NCBI GenBank assembly: GCA_020744425.1
Contig: JAGMUV010000009.1
Coordinates: 1,860,001 to 1,924,000 of the forward strand
Direction: 5' to 3'
Origin: Dactylonectria macrodidyma
Lineage: Eukaryota; Ascomycota; Sordariomycetes; Hypocreales; Nectriaceae
DNA: 64,000 nt
Positions 11,041-22,775 of this stretch are shown here, piece by piece. The notes beneath the pieces are model-generated. The model was not told where the DNA came from, ran no database searches, and was given only the letters and a program-made list of their open reading frames with translations. The translations under genes and the position numbers were made by a program. Positions within the stretch are counted from its first letter, which is position 1. The number at the start of each line of letters is the position of its first letter.

Positions 11041-12085
11041 GGTATATGGTATAGTGGCTGTGCGGTGGTTGACTTGCGATTCTGTCGCGAGTGGACGGGA
11101 TAATTATTTTGAAAGGAAAGCAAGACGTCGGTTCAACAGGCAGACAGAACAGGTAGGGTTGATGTGGCTTGGGTGTGGCTAACACACAATTGTGGCTGGT
11201 GAGATGGTAATCCTTAGGTTGGGTAGAACTGCGATTAAGGCATCCCGTCTAATCTACTCGGCTCGTCCCCACAAATTCTGATTGGGGGTGAGTGGTCGCT
11301 TCACAAGGGAGGGGGGGTTTTGCATATGCAGGATAAAACGCTGCTCGTACATTTTTCAAGAAGATTAAAGACATGTGGTGTATAAACAACTTTGAAGAGT
11401 TTGTTTCATCGTTAAGTGTGGAATTTGCATGCATGTACAGAGTAGAAGTGCGAGAGCGCACTGAACGCCGAAAGCGGCCTTTAATTAACATGGAAGGTTC
11501 ATGAGTACAAGCTCGCGCTCGGGGGTACCTGGCAGCTAGCGCAAATAGCGGTATGTCCAGGCACTCCGCTGTTAGCAAGCGCGTCCAGCAGGCAGCGAAT
11601 CAACCGGTAAGAACTTGCACAGTGCAGAACCCACCTTCCTCCCAAGCCCCCCTCGTGCAGCGTGCTGGTGGCCCCTTCCCTCGAAGCTGATAACAAATTT
11701 CCCTCTCCGCCCGCCGTTCTTTCCATCCCTGTACCCTAACTTAGTGATTTAATCCTAGACCGTCTAGACGCACTGGGACAAACGCCAAGTACCACATCCC
11801 AGGCCTTCCTGGTTCTGCCTTCCGCCCTCCGCCCGGGCGCCCCAACTAACTCCACCGCTGCCAGCGCCTGTAAACCCCCCCAAACCACCATCAACCACCG
11901 CACCAGCCCCCAAGATCAAAATTTTGACGCCCTCCCACGACTCTGCCATCAACGATAAACGGCCGAAATCAATCAACACCAACGACTTTCATCGGTTTGA
12001 ACGCGCGGATCCATCTCGGATCGTCTCGCTTCAGCCTCTGCTACGTCCGTTTCGCCCGAAAACGGATGTCGCGACCGCCGATGCT
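11041..12085. promoter_or_regulatory. Divergent promoter region of SPP2 and EAF1
   Basis: About 1 kb between two start codons pointing apart. From about 11760 the + strand becomes C-rich (many CCCC and CCACC runs), a usual feature of fungal 5' leaders. The EAF1 reading frame is open back to an ATG at 11924, so a longer N-terminus cannot be excluded. A two-codon upstream ORF abuts the EAF1 start (see findings). Confidence 0.55.
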
Positions 12086-15000
12086 ATGACTGAGGTCGGG
12101 TCTGCCGACCTATCGAGGCTGCTTCAATCAAAGCGCAACGAGTGCAGGTAAGTCGCGGCCCAAACGAAGGAGCGGATTTTTCCGATTCCAACGATATAAA
12201 TTTCGGCATGCTGATGGCTTCCAGTTCAATCGTGACGTCGCGGAAGCGCAAGTTGCGTGAGCTCTTCGCTGTCGCGACACAGGTGGAGAGCCTCCCGCAC
12301 CCTGTCCTCGCGAACCCCGACGCGCCCACCACAACACCTGCAGAATGGCAATTCCTCCAAGCCAACGATATCTTTCAGTGCGTCCGCCTAATTGATCTGG
12401 CCCTTTTTTGCGTTGCCCTCGGCGCGTTAGCCCATGTGGTTGCGTGCAACGCTCACTAACACCATTGCAGAGGCAAAACCTTGAACGAATCCAACATCCC
12501 CCAAAGGCCGACTCTCTCCCTCGATGCACTGAAGAAGTCTCTGGCTAAGTCAACTCTCGAAGCGACCGCGTCTCTACCATTGCCAGTATTGGAGGAAGGA
12601 AAGCAAGATGCCGCACCAATAGTCCAGGATGGAACTTTGGCCAAGACAGCCCCTCCAATAACCAAACCTGACGCAGCCAACGCTCCTCAAATAGTCCCCA
12701 TACCAAAGATCGCTTCGAAACCGACACCAGTCACTTGCAGCCCTCATGCGCCACCTACCCCTACTCGACTAGTTCCGCCATCAACGAACGGGGTCGTCAA
12801 GCCTGTCGCACCACCCAAACCCGCGAAGCCAGTTCCAACTACCACCAACAACAACCAACCTCAGAACCAAACAGGCGCCATTCCGGTAGCTGAGCATGTT
12901 CCACCTCAGCGACAGACACCCGTTGCCATCCCACCGGGGATGAGAGCATTACCAGCATCAGAAACGAAACCAGGAACGAAACCAGGAACGAAGCAAGAAA
13001 CACCCAGTGAGGTGGTTCTTCCCCAAGCGAAGGCCCCCGTGCCACTAGGATCTAGCTCGTTGCCGATTAAACCCCCTACGGATGGCTCGCGAGCACCAGA
13101 CGCCCTGTCGTCTCCAGGATCGACCGCACAGAGTGCAACTACACCTGCGGTCCATGAAGTATCAGCAAACACGAGCCCGGAGAACGAAGGCCCCCAGTAC
13201 GTCGAGCCTGCTGAACAACAAAAGCCGGACCGAGATGTGGAAACCAAAGATATCAAGGCTCCTAGTTGTGTGGTGGAACCTGCCCATGAGGATTTACAGA
13301 CCAGGGCTTTGAACGCACCTCCGGATTCCGCAGAGGCCCAGCTTCTCCAGGAATCGATTGGATCGAGGACGGTGGTCGCAGTCCCTCTGCCTGAGCAGAA
13401 AGCAACAACTCCAACTGTTGTACGCACTGAGCCCCCCACAACTCCAAAGCCTGCGAAACCTACCCTCGTGGTTGAAACCAAGCTCGAGCAATTATCTTCG
13501 CACGATGAGACTCAATCAAAGGCGGTTGTTGAGATGATGGATGTTGAAGGAAAGGAAATTCCCGACAGTCAGGAGGAAGCTCAGGATCAGATGGATATTG
13601 ATGGCCCTGAGCCAAGCGACAATGTGCAAACTCAAATCGCATCCCCGATAAAGAAGGAGAACTCTTTTCCTGAAGGCCCATCAACTCCAGCACCGCCCGA
13701 AGCAACACCCAGAGAAGTTTCCCAAGTACCTGAACGAGCCGTTACCCGAGTTTCTTCTGGAGCAATGCGACTAAAATCTGTCAATGAAATAGTCGGTGTT
13801 ACACCTCGCCCTACTCCAACACTGGACCGAACTGTGACGAGCAAGAGCTTCGACAATCAGCTTACACCCCTCACCTCTACCCCCCAATCCCCTAGCATCA
13901 GACATCGGAACATCCCAACCCATCGTCGAGAGAGATCCAGGAGTCAGCCTTCCACAGTCCTATTCGGAAAACAACCTAAGCGCGTCGACGAGAAGACCAT
14001 GGTTCCAAACCAGCGAGACACAATTCAAGCCACCGATGACTACTACACACCCCTTTTTGTCCAGGGCTTTGCAGGGAGTTCGTCCTGGATGCAGCCTATT
14101 GAAAAGATACTCTTTACTGCTAACAAAACTGTTGCCACTCCTGATGCCAACCTCGCAATTCAAGATCACCAGGCATGCAAAGTACTCAGAAGAGTATACC
14201 ATCTGCAACAACACGACAAGTGGTCTTTACGCCAGCCAAAACGCTGTCCTGAACCAACTCGTCCACCTTCCCAATGGGATGTAATGCTCCAAGAGATGAA
14301 ATGGATGCGGACAGACTTCCGAGAGGAGCGCAAGTGGAAGAGAGCTGTTGCCAAGAACCTCGCATATGCTTGCGCAGAATGGCACGAATCCACGTCTGAA
14401 GAGCGCAAGGCTCTCCAGGTCTCTGCCGCGATTCCCTCCAAGGCCCGACCCGTTGGGGATGTGTCGATGGCCGATGCCGACGAGGACGGCGTCGACAACC
14501 ACCCAACTCCAGATCTCGTCTCATCAGGCGATATCGACTCTCCTTACAATATGGATGAGTTGACTGATGACTTCATGGAAACGGTTGCACCTTCGGCTAT
14601 CTTCGCTCTCCAAGACGACGATGTAGTCTTTGGCTTGCGAAGAACACCCACTGCCGACCAGTTACTTGAAGAGCTCCCAATGTACGGACCACCACTGAAG
14701 GTGCCCAAGTTCGACCTTACAGGCCCTGAGTACGATCCTGATGCCCATTGGCGACGGCCAGCTCTCTCCCTCAGCAAGTATGTGGAGGGACAGATGAAAC
14801 TGGTGTCAGATGGCCCTCCCAGGAAGCGTAGCCGCTTCGACTACCGAAACGAAGACTCTGATGATGAGAATGAGAGTGTATTTGCTGGCAGCCAGCGGAC
14901 ATCTGACTCCACAGTTCCACCTCAGACCAACGAGGTCGCGCTTTTCGACCCCGAGATGAGGCACATTCGTGAGCGGTTATTCGCTGGACACCAGTTCCGA

Positions 15001-16731
15001 CCACCTTCGGAGCACCCCATGCCCATGCAGAGCTTTTACGAATGTCGAAGCTCGTCACAATGGACGCCGGCCGAGGATGACGAGTTGCGATGTCTTGTCC
15101 GCGAACACTCGTACAACTGGTCTTTAATTTCCAGTCTCCTGTCGACTAAATCACTATTCATGTCCGGAGCAGAGCGGCGGACCCCGTGGGAGTGTTTCGA
15201 GAGGTGGATCAACCTCGAAGGGCTTCCAGCTGACATGCAGAAAACTCAATACTTCAAAGCTTATAACACTAGAATTGAAGCTGCGCAGCGTGTTATCATG
15301 CAACAGCACCAGCTGGCCGTCCAGCAAGCGAACTCGGCTGGTGGTGCAATTACCCCAGTTCGCCGACGACACTCCACGCCGCTGAGAGTGGAAAGGCGGC
15401 GGAACCAGAAGCATCTTACCCTCATTGACGCCATGAGGAAGCTGGCAAAGAAACGAGAGACAGCGGTTCAAAAGCAGCAGCACACTGCATCTCAGAACGC
15501 GGCGAACAAAAAGACGAACGAGACAGCCTCGCAGCGCCCTACCAAGACCCCACGGGATTACAGCCTGTTGCGCTGGGAACGTGACCAAGCTCTAGCAGAG
15601 AAGATGGCGCAGTACGCCCAGAGGCAGGAGACTCAACGACGGGTAAGTAGTTGTCGAGCCAAGCCTGATGCAACAGCTAGGATGCTAACCACCGTCTCCC
15701 AGGCTGCCATGGTCGCAAGGGCCCAAGGTCAGGTAGCGCAAATGGCTGGAAATCCAGCAGCAGTGCAAGCTGGCCAGAATGGTGTCCACGCTGCTCAAGC
15801 AGCCGCAGTCGCGGCAGCGGCGGCCGTTGCTGGTAACAGCATGAACGGACGAGTCAATGTTCCCAACCAGCTTGCGGCTGCTGCAGCCGCTGCGGCCGCT
15901 GCAGCCGGTCAACCCCGGCCTCGAATGCCGATGCAATCTCCTGTTAACGGCATGGCAGGTGTGCCATCGCATATCGCTGGTGGCCTCGTCCCACCAACAC
16001 AGATGAATGGCGTACCGCAGGCTCAGATGCAAGCCATGCAGGGCCAGCACAACCGCATGCCTATGCCTAACCCCCAGCCAGATGTCAACCTGATGTTGCG
16101 TGCCCAGCGTATCTCGGAGCAGCAGAGAGCTGCTGTCCAGATGCAGCAGGGTCAAGGCCCCGGAACACCAGGACAGGCGACAGCACAACAGAGCCCCCCT
16201 GCTACCATGCGTAACGGCGTCAACGGCGTCAACGGTGTCAACGGCGTCAACGGCATCAACCAGCAGAGCTTTATCAATAACGCCCAAGCAATGATGGCTT
16301 CTTTCAATGCTACCAACGGCAACCACTCCACTCCTCCAGCTAACGGCCTCCACATGCCCTCCGGCCCGGCCGGATCCCCAGTACCTCGCCCGCAGCCGCA
16401 GCTGCCGCCTGGTATCGCCAACCAGCTCAACCAGCTCGAGGCCCAGTTCCGTGCTAAGAACCCAAACCTCTCCCCTGAGCAGGCTCGCCAGCTCGCCACA
16501 GAGCATCTCACCCGCGCCATGATGGCCCAGCGCCAGTCCGCCATGAACGCTGCCGCTGGAGCTAATGGCCAGCCGGGCCTGGCTGGCAGTATTGCCGCCA
16601 CCACCAGCCCTCATCAGTACGCCGCTCTGCTCCGCCAGCAGCAGCAGGCCCAAGCCAGCCAGGCTGCCGGCAGCCCTGCGCAGCACCAGCGACAAGCCAG
16701 CGGGAGCGCCACACCATCAGTGGGCAAGTAA
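12086..16731 (+). CDS. EAF1: NuA4 histone acetyltransferase scaffold Eaf1/Vid21 (HSA + Myb/SANT)
   Basis: Four exons: 12086-12147, 12225-12377, 12471-15642, 15703-16731, giving 1471 aa. Eaf1 is the platform that holds the NuA4 acetyltransferase modules on chromatin. The N-terminal RLLQSKRNECSSIVTSRKRK is rebuilt exactly by splicing exons 1 and 2, and exon 2 to 3 gives DIFQGKTLNES. Residues 60-500 are disordered and Pro/Thr-rich. The HSA helix lies near 660-715 (WDVMLQEMKWMRTDFREERK), which binds actin/Arp4. A Myb/SANT domain follows near 935-985 (QWTPAEDDELRCLVREHSYN). The C-terminal 330 residues are Gln/Ala/Met-rich with poly-alanine runs and a five-fold NGV repeat. The last intron is 60 nt, in frame and stop-free. 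The start follows family resemblance; an in-frame ATG at 11924 would add 54 residues. Confidence 0.92.
16213..16257 (+). repeat. Nine-base tandem repeat coding for Asn-Gly-Val
   Basis: Five tandem copies of AACGGCGTC with three third-base or Val/Ile changes, inside the last exon of EAF1. It encodes repeated Asn-Gly-Val/Ile in the low-complexity tail; a likely site of length variation. Confidence 0.9.
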
Positions 16732-17274
16732 AAAAGCACCTAATATCCAGCGTGGCTGCGCGGGCACACAAGACAGGTCTATGAGTTGATGTGGTCTTTG
16801 GGAAGTCGTTCACTGCACGTGCAAGCGATAAATATCTTGTTTGGTCCCCACAAGACGGAATGGATTGGGATGACTGCTTGGAACATACCTTGTACATACT
16901 TATTAATCGTTGTCAAGAACAACGTACATACTCATTCGACGTTGAAATATTGCCCAGAAGTGGCAAGAAATTTCATATTTCACACAACGTTCTTCTCGTG
17001 ACTGTTCTGGTATAAGTTAGGCTTGCGCTCTTCCGTTGCTACCGAGCGAACAGCCTTCTCCCGCTTATCCTGTCACTGGACGGCGGTTCTTTTAGAGACA
17101 TTCTAGCACCCGTTGGATCCGAAGATGTTTGTATTCCCATATTCGTCATCTTGGATCATCCATCTATCATGAGACACTTAGATTCTATCAGAAAACCCAA
17201 CGCCAATCATGCGACAAAATAATACATTCCGATCCCATCCAGGAAGCCCTTCTCCTATGCAATCCACATTACTC
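16732..17274. other. Convergent 3' spacer between EAF1 and NHX1
   Basis: 543 bp with no supportable gene; more AT-rich than the coding regions. Expected to hold the two 3' UTRs. Confidence 0.6.
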
Positions 17275-19558
17275 TCAACTCGACCCGCCGTTTCCGTTGC
17301 CTCGTGGCGCGTCGCCATGAAGCAATAGCCTGGGCTTGATGAAGTCCTCGTCTAGTTGGTGGAACACACTGGCAGGATCCTCGGCGGCCCATAGCTGCCT
17401 GATGGCACCCGTGGCAGTCATTGATGGCGCGGATGCCTCTCCCGAGGAAGTAAACGTGCTGCTGTTGGTTTGTGGCGGCGGCACACTGCTCACACGAGGG
17501 AGCGGCGAGCGGCGGGCTGGCGGTGGCAGATCAGAAGTGTCGATATCGCTGCCAAAATCAGAGTCATCGGTATTGGCGCGGAACAGCTCCGCCCGCTCAA
17601 AGTCGTCAGTGTGCTTCATGGAGTTCTTGCGACTCTTGCTAGGAGGGCGAGTTCCACCCGTGTGTGGCGATGACGCGCCAGAGACGTAGCTAGCCGCTTG
17701 GCCTGCCTCGAGGCTGCTCAACACCATGCTGCCGTTTCTGCGAGGGTTGTATCCAATTCCGTTTCCGGATCGCTTGACTTGGATGCCACCGCCGAAGGTC
17801 TCAATGTCAAATTCGTCATCACTGTCGATCTCCTCAACGACACCGGTGCGAATTCCGAGGATCTCGAGCATCCGAGCCGTAGTGCCGCCAAAGATGATGA
17901 CGGTGAGCACGACGACGACCAACACAGTAGCTCTGAGTGCGTACGAATTCTCTCCTGTGAGAAGAGCTGCTAAAGCAACACCCACAGCTCCTCGTAGACC
18001 AGCCCAGAAGAGCATACCTTGGTAGTTGTACGGCAACTCGTCAGCAACCTCAACGCCGCGTCTGCGTGCGCGGTAGTGGTGGAACCAATTGATGGCTCTG
18101 GATAGGGGGAACACGGCAACCCATCTAGCGGCACACACAGCCAGGATTGTTACGATGATTAGAGGCGGCTGGAACACGAGAGCGTTATCCGTGAACAGTG
18201 CCAGGCCCAGATAGATGAAGATGAAGTTTTCGGACAACTGTGCCAGGATTTGGAAGATGAATTTTGTCGTGAGTTGAGTCCGCCTTGACATGTTGAAGTA
18301 GGCGTAGTGCTTGAGGGTGATACCACAGAACAGCAGCGATACGATACCTAGGTGTGTGTGAGTATGCCGGAACTAAGCGGAACCAGAGTGGAAACGGAGA
18401 GCTTCAACAAGATGGGTAACATACCAGACATGTGCAACCCATGCGAGAAGAAGTATGTGGCGTAGGCAATGAGGATGATCAGACAACTCTCAATCTTGGG
18501 GAACCGGCGGAGGTAGGTGAACTTTAGCAACAGCGCTGTAGCAACGCCGACCAAGAAACCGATAAGCATGCTGCCGAAGAAGACGAGCAAGAAGATACCG
18601 GTGCCCTCGAAGAAGCTGATGATGCCAAGACTACCGGCCTCACCTTTGTTGTACTTCTGCGCCGTCTCGAAAATGACGATAGCAATGGCATCATTTAGGA
18701 TGGACTCGCCAAAGATGATGGTGTACAGCTTGGGGTCGACCTTGTAGGTGTTGAAGATGGCAAGGATGGTAACGGGATCGGTGGCGGACAGTGTTGCGCC
18801 AACGGAAATGGCATCGATGAAGGTGATATCCAGAGACCCAGGCACCCAGCTGAAGAGCCACAGAATCAAGCCGATGACGATAGCGGAGAGGAAGGTGCCG
18901 GCAAAGGCAAAGGTCAGGATGGTGCCTATGTTTCGGAAGAAGTTGGCCTGGTGCAGCTCGTAGCCCGAAGACAGGATAATGGGAGGTAGCAAGAGGTTGA
19001 AGAAGATCTGGTAGTCGAAGCTGATGAGGTTTCGGATCGAATCGCCCGAGGAAATGAGAAGACCGAGACCGACAACCATGCCTGCAACGAGAGAGGTTAG
19101 TTGGCAAGCGGGTTTGGCGAAAATGTCAGGTTCGGGGTTGGGGATGGGAACGTGAACATACCAGCAAAGATGGAGATGACGGTTTCGTGAATAGCGGTAA
19201 CTTTCTTCATCTGCACCAAGTAACTGGTGAAGAAGGCGATGATGAGTAGCATAATGAGGATGAAGAGTGCCCAAGCTGCGAAGACCTCCTTCTTGGCAGA
19301 GTCGCCCTCTGTGAGACATTGTCAGCATCGCGGCTCAAGCATAGTCGGCACCGTGACAGATGTATAGCAGTCGTCTTGATCGTTGGGAACTCGTATTAAT
19401 CGCATCAGACGCACCTTCGGGGTCGGACTCGTCGACATCCCGCTCTGTTGTGAACCTGTTAGCCTCGCGCCGATGGGGATAGATGTCGCATGCATCGCAA
19501 AGAGTGCTGACGTACCGAGGAGCTTAAAGCCCATCGAGGCGAGCTTAGCGGATACCAT
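17275..19558 (-). CDS. NHX1: Endosomal/vacuolar Na+(K+)/H+ exchanger, CPA1 family
   Basis: Five exons on the minus strand: 19516-19558, 19415-19444, 19162-19308, 18425-19081, 17275-18347; 649 aa. Frame is kept across all joins, and exon 2 is only 30 nt. NHX-type exchangers swap luminal protons for cytosolic Na+/K+ in late endosomes and vacuole, setting pH and vesicle traffic. Around a dozen hydrophobic segments run from about residue 30 to 440. Family landmarks: the amiloride-site segment FFNLLLPPIIL, the ATDPVTILAIF helix, and FGESILNDAIAIVIF with the Asn-Asp pair of electroneutral exchangers. The membrane domain ends near GGTTARMLEILGI. The cytosolic tail of about 190 residues is Ser/Pro/Asp-rich with an acidic patch (EEIDSDDEFDIE). 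The N-terminal residues (MVSAKLASMGFKLL) are weakly constrained, so exon 1 is the least certain part. Confidence 0.92.
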
Positions 19559-21177
19559 AGTTGCTGGCGCCCTTTGGGGGAACCTGTACCCTTGAGGGAA
19601 GCTGTATGCGATGGTTGCGGGACACGGCAGCCGAAGTGGCCTACGCGAGCCTCGTCAGCGGCGTCGCAGGGCACATAGATTGGCGGATTCGAAGCTGTGG
19701 ATGGGCTCGTAGAGGACTGAGCGACACGCGGGGGTTCGCAGCGGGAGCGAAGATGAGGTGTCAGAGGCGGAGAATTGAGGAACGCTCGATTCGATCGGGG
19801 AATGAAGGCCCAAGGAGGAGCATTCAATGTGGTGTAACTTGGTAGATGCAGTGTTCACCCTCGAAGGTGGTGCAGGTGAGAGGAGAGGTGTGGTTGATTC
19901 GATTTAATTGACTGCCTGGCTGGTACCCTTAGCACTGTGACATGGCTGGTGAGCACTGTGCCACGGCTTGAGGTGCTGAGGTAGGTAGGTAGGTAAGGTA
20001 CCTAGGTAGATGCGGGTGTGAAGGCGACAGCTTTCCACAAAGACTACTGCTGATTGGCTGGCTACCTATCCCACGCGCCTCCCTGCGCTGTAACTCAGTA
20101 ATATTGCACACTGGACGCCCTGTATTAGTCTAGTGGAGACCGGCCAAGGGCGATGTGTGCCGAGTTGTCTATTGAGATCACCCTACGATTGCGTATGTCT
20201 TTCTCTCATGGACAGATTTTATCCTTAGTCTTCGAAACATATGGGAATCAATCCAACTAGGTTTCTACCTACTACGTAGTTGGGTGAGTAACAACGTGAC
20301 GCCGGGGATTAGGTAGCTGCATCTTTACTAACGGAAGGGAAGAGAAGGTACCCCGATCTTTCAGTCATCTTCTCGGTACAGTAGAACTTGGATGGAATGT
20401 GTGCCCACTAATATCGCAAGGCTTCATCGCACGCTGCGTCACATGGGAGCCGACCTCAAGCAGGGCACTGTGTAGAGCCAGCCATCGCGCTGGTGTGTCA
20501 CCCGCACGCAAAAGGCGAGTTAAGTATTTCTCACAGACGACCCAGACCAACAGTCTCATCCGCCCAACTGATTCATACCTTACATTAAACACTCACTAAT
20601 TTAGAGCCTGCACTTTCTGCGAAATACGGTGAATAATACTCCAACTCTTTACTGTGTCCCCTAAAACAAGGATGAACCTCTATTGTTATGCGACCCGGTG
20701 GGGGCACTGAGAGCGGTCCAAGGTGGGGGGCTCGTTTAGTGCAGGTTGCTCTTTGTCCCTGGGTCTTGTGAGGCTCTTCAGTGGAACGGGCCACTATAAA
20801 AACTGCGACAGTGAGAGCTGGCCTAAGTTTACTGCCTAGGTTTACTGACTAGGCAGGCTTCATCTAGTTGATGCTGCAGCCCACTTTCCGCACATAGTAT
20901 CACAGTCTCCAACCAATCGCCGAGGACAAGGCACCCGCCTCAAGTGGCCTGTACCTACATAGGTAGTAAGCCATAACATCCCCAATTCACTGCTTCGATT
21001 CCAACTCCAACAGCGTCAGCCCACCCATTGTCGCAACGCCTTTTGCTCTGCTTCGATATCCAGCCCTGTCTCAAGGTCATCCTAGACTAGATCAATATCC
21101 TGCACTTCCATTCCCTGCTCGACTTACTCGAAAAGGGAGAGAGCAGTCGCTCTGGCATCGTCCCTGCGTCGCCAACC
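19559..21177. promoter_or_regulatory. Divergent promoter region of NHX1 and ARL3
   Basis: 1.6 kb between divergent starts, no supportable gene. It contains an AGGT tandem run at 19979, several CCTAGG/CTAGGT words (19999, 20256, 20837, 20855, 20957) and a C-rich leader just before 21178. Confidence 0.5.
19979..20010 (+). repeat. AGGT tandem run followed by GGTACCTAGG
   Basis: Four AGGT units then an imperfect palindromic GGTACCTAGG segment. It is the densest example of a GTAGGTA/CCTAGG word that recurs in intergenic DNA across the window. Confidence 0.8.
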
Positions 21178-21816
21178 ATGTATCATCTCGTCAAGGGCAT
21201 CTACCGCTATGCGACCAGCAAGGAGGAATACTCCGTCATCCTCCTCGGCCTGGACAACGCCGGCAAGACCACGTTCCACGAGCAGGTCAAGTCCATGTTC
21301 ATACCCAATGCGCCTGAGCCCAAGCTCAAGACAGTGCCCACCGTCGGCCAGAACGTCTCGACCATCCCGCTGGCCGACATGTATCTGAAGCTGTGGGACG
21401 TTGGCGGTCAGCACTCCCTGCGCAACCTCTGGCAGAGTTATTATTCCAGCTGCCATGCCATCGTTTTTATCATCGACAGCACCGACATCGGCGACGGCAA
21501 CGTCGAGGACGGCGCGGATGACCGCCTCGAGGAGTGTCGTCTCGTCCTTGAGGACGTTCTGCAGCACTCCGAGACGGAGGGCGTGCCGCTGCTGATCCTC
21601 GCCAACAAGCAAGACCGCGAGGACTGCGTTGAGACGATTCGTATCAAGGAAGGGCTGGTGAAGAAGGTCATGGAGGGCGACAAGGGCTTGAGCATCAGAG
21701 ACTCGCGCGTCTTGTCCATGAGCGCCCTCACAGGGGAAGGCGTCAAGGATGCTATCGACTGGGTGCGCACGCGAGTGCAGTGGAATAAGGAATCAAGGGC
21801 GCCAGTCATGCGATAG
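21178..21816 (+). CDS. ARL3: Arf-like small GTPase Arl3/ARFRP1
   Basis: 212 aa, intronless. Yeast Arl3 (human ARFRP1) is N-terminally acetylated, sits on the trans-Golgi and recruits Arl1 and golgins. The N-terminal MYHLVKGIYRY matches the ARFRP1 opening, which carries Tyr at position 2 instead of the myristoylated Gly of Arf proteins. G1 is GLDNAGKTT, switch I contains PTVGQNVSTI, G3 is WDVGGQ (Arf-type), G4 is ANKQD and G5 is SALTGEG. Relative to typical Arf proteins there is an acidic insertion after the switch II helix (DSTDIGDGNVEDGADD). It is expected to be an active GTPase. Start chosen because position 2 and the following hydrophobic helix match the family. Confidence 0.93.
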   Translation: MYHLVKGIYRYATSKEEYSVILLGLDNAGKTTFHEQVKSMFIPNAPEPKLKTVPTVGQNVSTIPLADMYLKLWDVGGQHSLRNLWQSYYSSCHAIVFIIDSTDIGDGNVEDGADDRLEECRLVLEDVLQHSETEGVPLLILANKQDREDCVETIRIKEGLVKKVMEGDKGLSIRDSRVLSMSALTGEGVKDAIDWVRTRVQWNKESRAPVMR

Positions 21817-22257
21817 GCAATGCGGACTTCAAGGATGTAGTCGACTTCACTTACCCAGGTAGAGGTACCAGAAGTACTAGAGGTAGGCACTCAGGGTGAA
21901 AGATATAGGCGCTGTAGGTTAGCAGATATCATAGGCGTTGTAGGTGAGGTAGGGAGCCATCAGTTGCGCTTGCTGTCAGGCACTGTGTGGTTATTTGAGT
22001 TTCGATTCACTTTATACACCATCTTCTGTGAGTATAAATCCCCCCCCCCCCTCCTCACTCTCAAATAATAGCTAACTTTCTAGCACGATCTCATATTGTT
22101 TAAGCACCATCCAAGATCCTTCGAAACGTCATCCCATACTCTCTCCGTCTTCTCAATGGTAATGCAGCCTGTACTATGCAACCTACCTGATGGGACGAAG
22201 ACCGATCAGTATGTTTATGCTTTAAAACATTTTTGTTCTTACTATTGACTATTATAG
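21817..22257. other. AT-richer spacer with 12-C tract
   Basis: No complete gene. It contains GTAGGT words after the ARL3 stop, and a run of 12 C at 22040-22051 preceded by TATAAAT. The base composition shifts to AT-rich from about 22000, continuing through the decayed ORF that follows. Confidence 0.5.
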
Positions 22258-22632
22258 TTTACCGTTACCGCGGGATAAAGACTTGAGATGTTCCGCGACT
22301 ATCTTCAGAAGAAGTCGGATATCAAGAAGAACATTGGTAGTTTCAGTCTTGAATACCTGCTTGGCGCTGCTGCTTTCATCATATTGGACGGCCCTCAACT
22401 CTTCTGGTATCTGGGTAGTATAAAGGTAGTTCACTTGGCTGTCACTATGTCCATTTTCACAGTAGGACTTACGGCCTTGCGACATGTCTACAATGTCCGG
22501 ATTTTGCAGGCCAGGATAGAGCGTTTTGAGTGGGAGCTTATATAAGAGCTGGAACCTGGCTATTGTCAAGAAGATATCAAGCAGTTGGCTATGTCCATTG
22601 AGGCAGAGTTCTGCAAGTGGGCTTGGATTTAA
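22258..22632 (+). pseudogene. Possible decayed small membrane-protein gene
   Basis: One frame reads as protein across two stops. The intact part, 22288-22545, gives 85 aa (opening MFRDYLQKKSDIKKN) with two plausible membrane helices (EYLLGAAAFIILDGPQLFWY and VVHLAVTMSIFTVGLTALRH) and a charged end. In the same frame, a TAA at 22276 precedes the ATG by three codons and a TAA at 22543 is followed by 28 more protein-like codons (LEPGYCQEDIKQLAMS) to a TAA at 22630. An upstream stretch with a GTATGT word and a TTATAG acceptor-like word could be an older exon/intron. I do not recognise the family. It may instead be an expressed small ORF or chance. Confidence 0.35.
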
Positions 22633-22775
22633 TGAACAGGTATGAATGGGTGAGATGAATCTAGAACAGGGAAGTCATGGTAAGAGAAGTTCGTGGTGAA
22701 CTCTGGAACTTTTGTTGCTACTGATATATGGGTATTGATTAAAAGAGGCTTGAATCAAGGACAAGTTTGTCATCG

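Noticed and set aside
12481..16731. EAF1 starting at TTG 12481 as a 1416-codon frame
   Set aside because: Two upstream exons restore the conserved family N-terminus and keep the frame, so this is an internal start on a non-ATG codon.
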